Below, piece by piece: positions 63,901 to 64,000 of a stretch of 64,000 nt of DNA (the stretch's first letter is position 1; each line of letters opens with the position of its first letter). The DNA is from JAEUOS01 sp965279115 (GTDB lineage: Bacteria > Pseudomonadota > Gammaproteobacteria > Burkholderiales > JAEUOS01). The translations under genes were made by a program, and so were the position numbers. The notes under the pieces are model-generated. The model was not told where the DNA came from. It saw nothing but the letters and a program-made list of their open reading frames with translations, and did not search any database. The stretch is from positions 3,658,001 to 3,722,000 of the forward strand of contig OZ257137.1 in assembly GCA_965279115.1 (NCBI GenBank), in the 5' to 3' direction.

Positions 63901-64000
63901 ATGCTCGGATTGCTGCCGATGGCGCTTTCAACCGACATCGGCTCGGAAACGCAGAAGCCACTTGCGGTGGTTGTCATCGGCGGACTGATATCTGCGACGT
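60976..64000 (+). CDS. Heavy-metal efflux RND pump, CzcA-like (3' end cut by window edge)
   Basis: The inner-membrane proton-driven pump; 1008 codons are visible out of roughly 1030-1060. It begins MIRRVVSFALHQPLVIFLATALF, with VEAFPDVTDTQVTVIT after TM1. The transmembrane-helix-4 motif DFGIIVDGAVIVVEN (residues 393-407, charged residues D393, D399, E406) is the HME type seen in Co/Zn/Ni pumps such as CzcA, not the copper-silver type. The periplasmic docking and porter regions follow (GTEFLPELNEGSLWLN). It is coupled by ATGA to the fusion protein. The outer-membrane partner, if any, lies beyond the window. Metal specificity is inferred. Confidence 0.94.
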   Translation, partial: MIRRVVSFALHQPLVIFLATALFVGVGLIAFKNLPVEAFPDVTDTQVTVITLFPGRAAEEVEKQVTIPLEVALSGLPNAVRMFSHTQFGLSFLILTFDDDANVNLSRQQVGERLRSVQLPQGVEPDIAPLSTAIGEIYRYRLKSDTLDARSLRTLQDWVVERTLKRVPGVADVVPMGGLIKQYEVHPDMARLRAYKLTMQQLFAALERGNSNAGGGYVEQGSQQYTIRGIGLLRDAADIENIVLAERGGTPILVRDVARVEVGNVPPQGVVGQDLDDDVVTGVVLMRKGENPSKVLKGVKERVDELNRSGLPKGVAIVPFYDRTWLIGKTLNTVFRNLVEGAALVSLVLYLFLANFRAAAIVALVIPLSLLSTFVGLTVIGIPANLLSLGAMDFGIIVDGAVIVVENVFRRLSMQDEFHDSTVDRREDRFRLHTIVEAAVEVGRPTLFSMIIIIAAHIPIFTLQRHEGRIFAPMAYSVTAALIGSLILSLTLVPLLCYKWLSKNLPEHDNAVVTFAKRVYQPVLAWSLKNRTKVIASALVGLGLSFAALPHLGTEFLPELNEGSLWLNVKLPSSVSVSEAQVQNGQIRRILLRTPEVNSVISKAGRPEDGTDPKLINMAEFLVDLKPESEWKRKVSKRQVMDEMEQALLALPAIKPSFSQPIRDNILESISQIDGQIVIKVFGEDIPALRRISEEVLAQVGEVPGVTRALIDRVGELPNYLVEIDRARAARYGLNVADIQDLIEVGLGGKAATYIWEGERRFAVAVRLSPEERGLERMKGLLVATAGGAYVPLSDVATFRASGGSMNIARENGGRVMAIGIFIRDRDMGSVVADMQARVKAKVTVPEGYNITWSGEFENQERAMSRLALVVPISVLLIFVLLFNAFNSMKSAVLIILNVPFALIGGIFALLFTGIHLSVSAAIGFIALFGQAVLNGVVMVTVFNQLRNAGMAPAQAVLEGSMQRLRTVLMTGLLAMLGLLPMALSTDIGSETQKPLAVVVIGGLISAT

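Overview
The window is GC-rich, densely packed chromosomal DNA from a betaproteobacterium. Three things support this: the block yicC-gmk-rpoZ-spoT, the neighbourhood folB / plsY / tsaD, and a PEP-CTERM protein together with a PrsT-type TPR lipoprotein. I cannot place it to genus. I see no phage, transposon, CRISPR array or plasmid functions. Both ends cut through genes: a glycerophosphodiester phosphodiesterase on the left and a heavy-metal RND pump on the right.

Layout. 1-2.8 kb: leftward metallo-hydrolase / MFS transporter / GDPD. 3.1-8.7 kb: acetyl-CoA synthetase, a small membrane protein coupled to a TPR protein, and a two-subunit sodium:solute symporter, followed by tRNA-Ser(GGA). 9.0-11.5 kb: leftward cNMP-binding/CBS/nucleotidyltransferase protein and a DnaQ-like exonuclease. 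Diverging from these is a response-regulator / adenylyl-cyclase / Ser-Thr-kinase fusion (11.8-14.0 kb), then a 1403-aa CHASE-PAS3 hybrid histidine kinase. 18.3-21.1 kb: M16 peptidase, diverging from greB. 21.8-24.4 kb: IlvD/Edd dehydratase with an HpcH/HpaI aldolase. 24.4-26.4 kb: htpG behind a sigma-32-type promoter. 26.5-28.4 kb: DUF2277 protein, aspartate dehydrogenase and a CHRD-domain PEP-CTERM protein. 28.7-34.4 kb: an SOS mutagenesis operon (small membrane protein, imuA, imuB, dnaE2) behind a near-ideal LexA box. 34.5-37.3 kb: prsT. 37.5-39 kb: alpha/beta hydrolase and a GST. 39.0-41.7 kb: MoxR ATPase / GNAT / VWA protein. 41.8-42.5 kb: paired cytochromes c. 42.6-44.5 kb: Ser/Thr kinase and PP2C phosphatase. 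44.6-48.6 kb: yicC-gmk-rpoZ-spoT. 48.7-52.3 kb: quinone oxidoreductase, chalcone-isomerase-like protein, ogt, xerD, ybaK. 52.3-57.0 kb: prkA-yeaH-spoVR stress module behind a sigma-54-type promoter. 57.4-59.5 kb: folB, plsY, tsaD. 59.8 kb to the end: heavy-metal RND efflux.

How parts may work together. The 3-14 kb region looks like an acetate or short-organic-acid uptake and activation locus. Next to it lie a probable cAMP producer and a probable cAMP-binding protein, transcribed divergently from a 276-bp region that holds an FNR-type palindrome and a second palindrome. The most striking small gene is a 65-aa predicted membrane protein, the first gene behind the LexA box of the imuA-imuB-dnaE2 operon. 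It is a candidate SOS-induced effector. Many genes overlap by ATGA or lie a few bases apart, and several use TTG or GTG starts supported by a ribosome-binding site.
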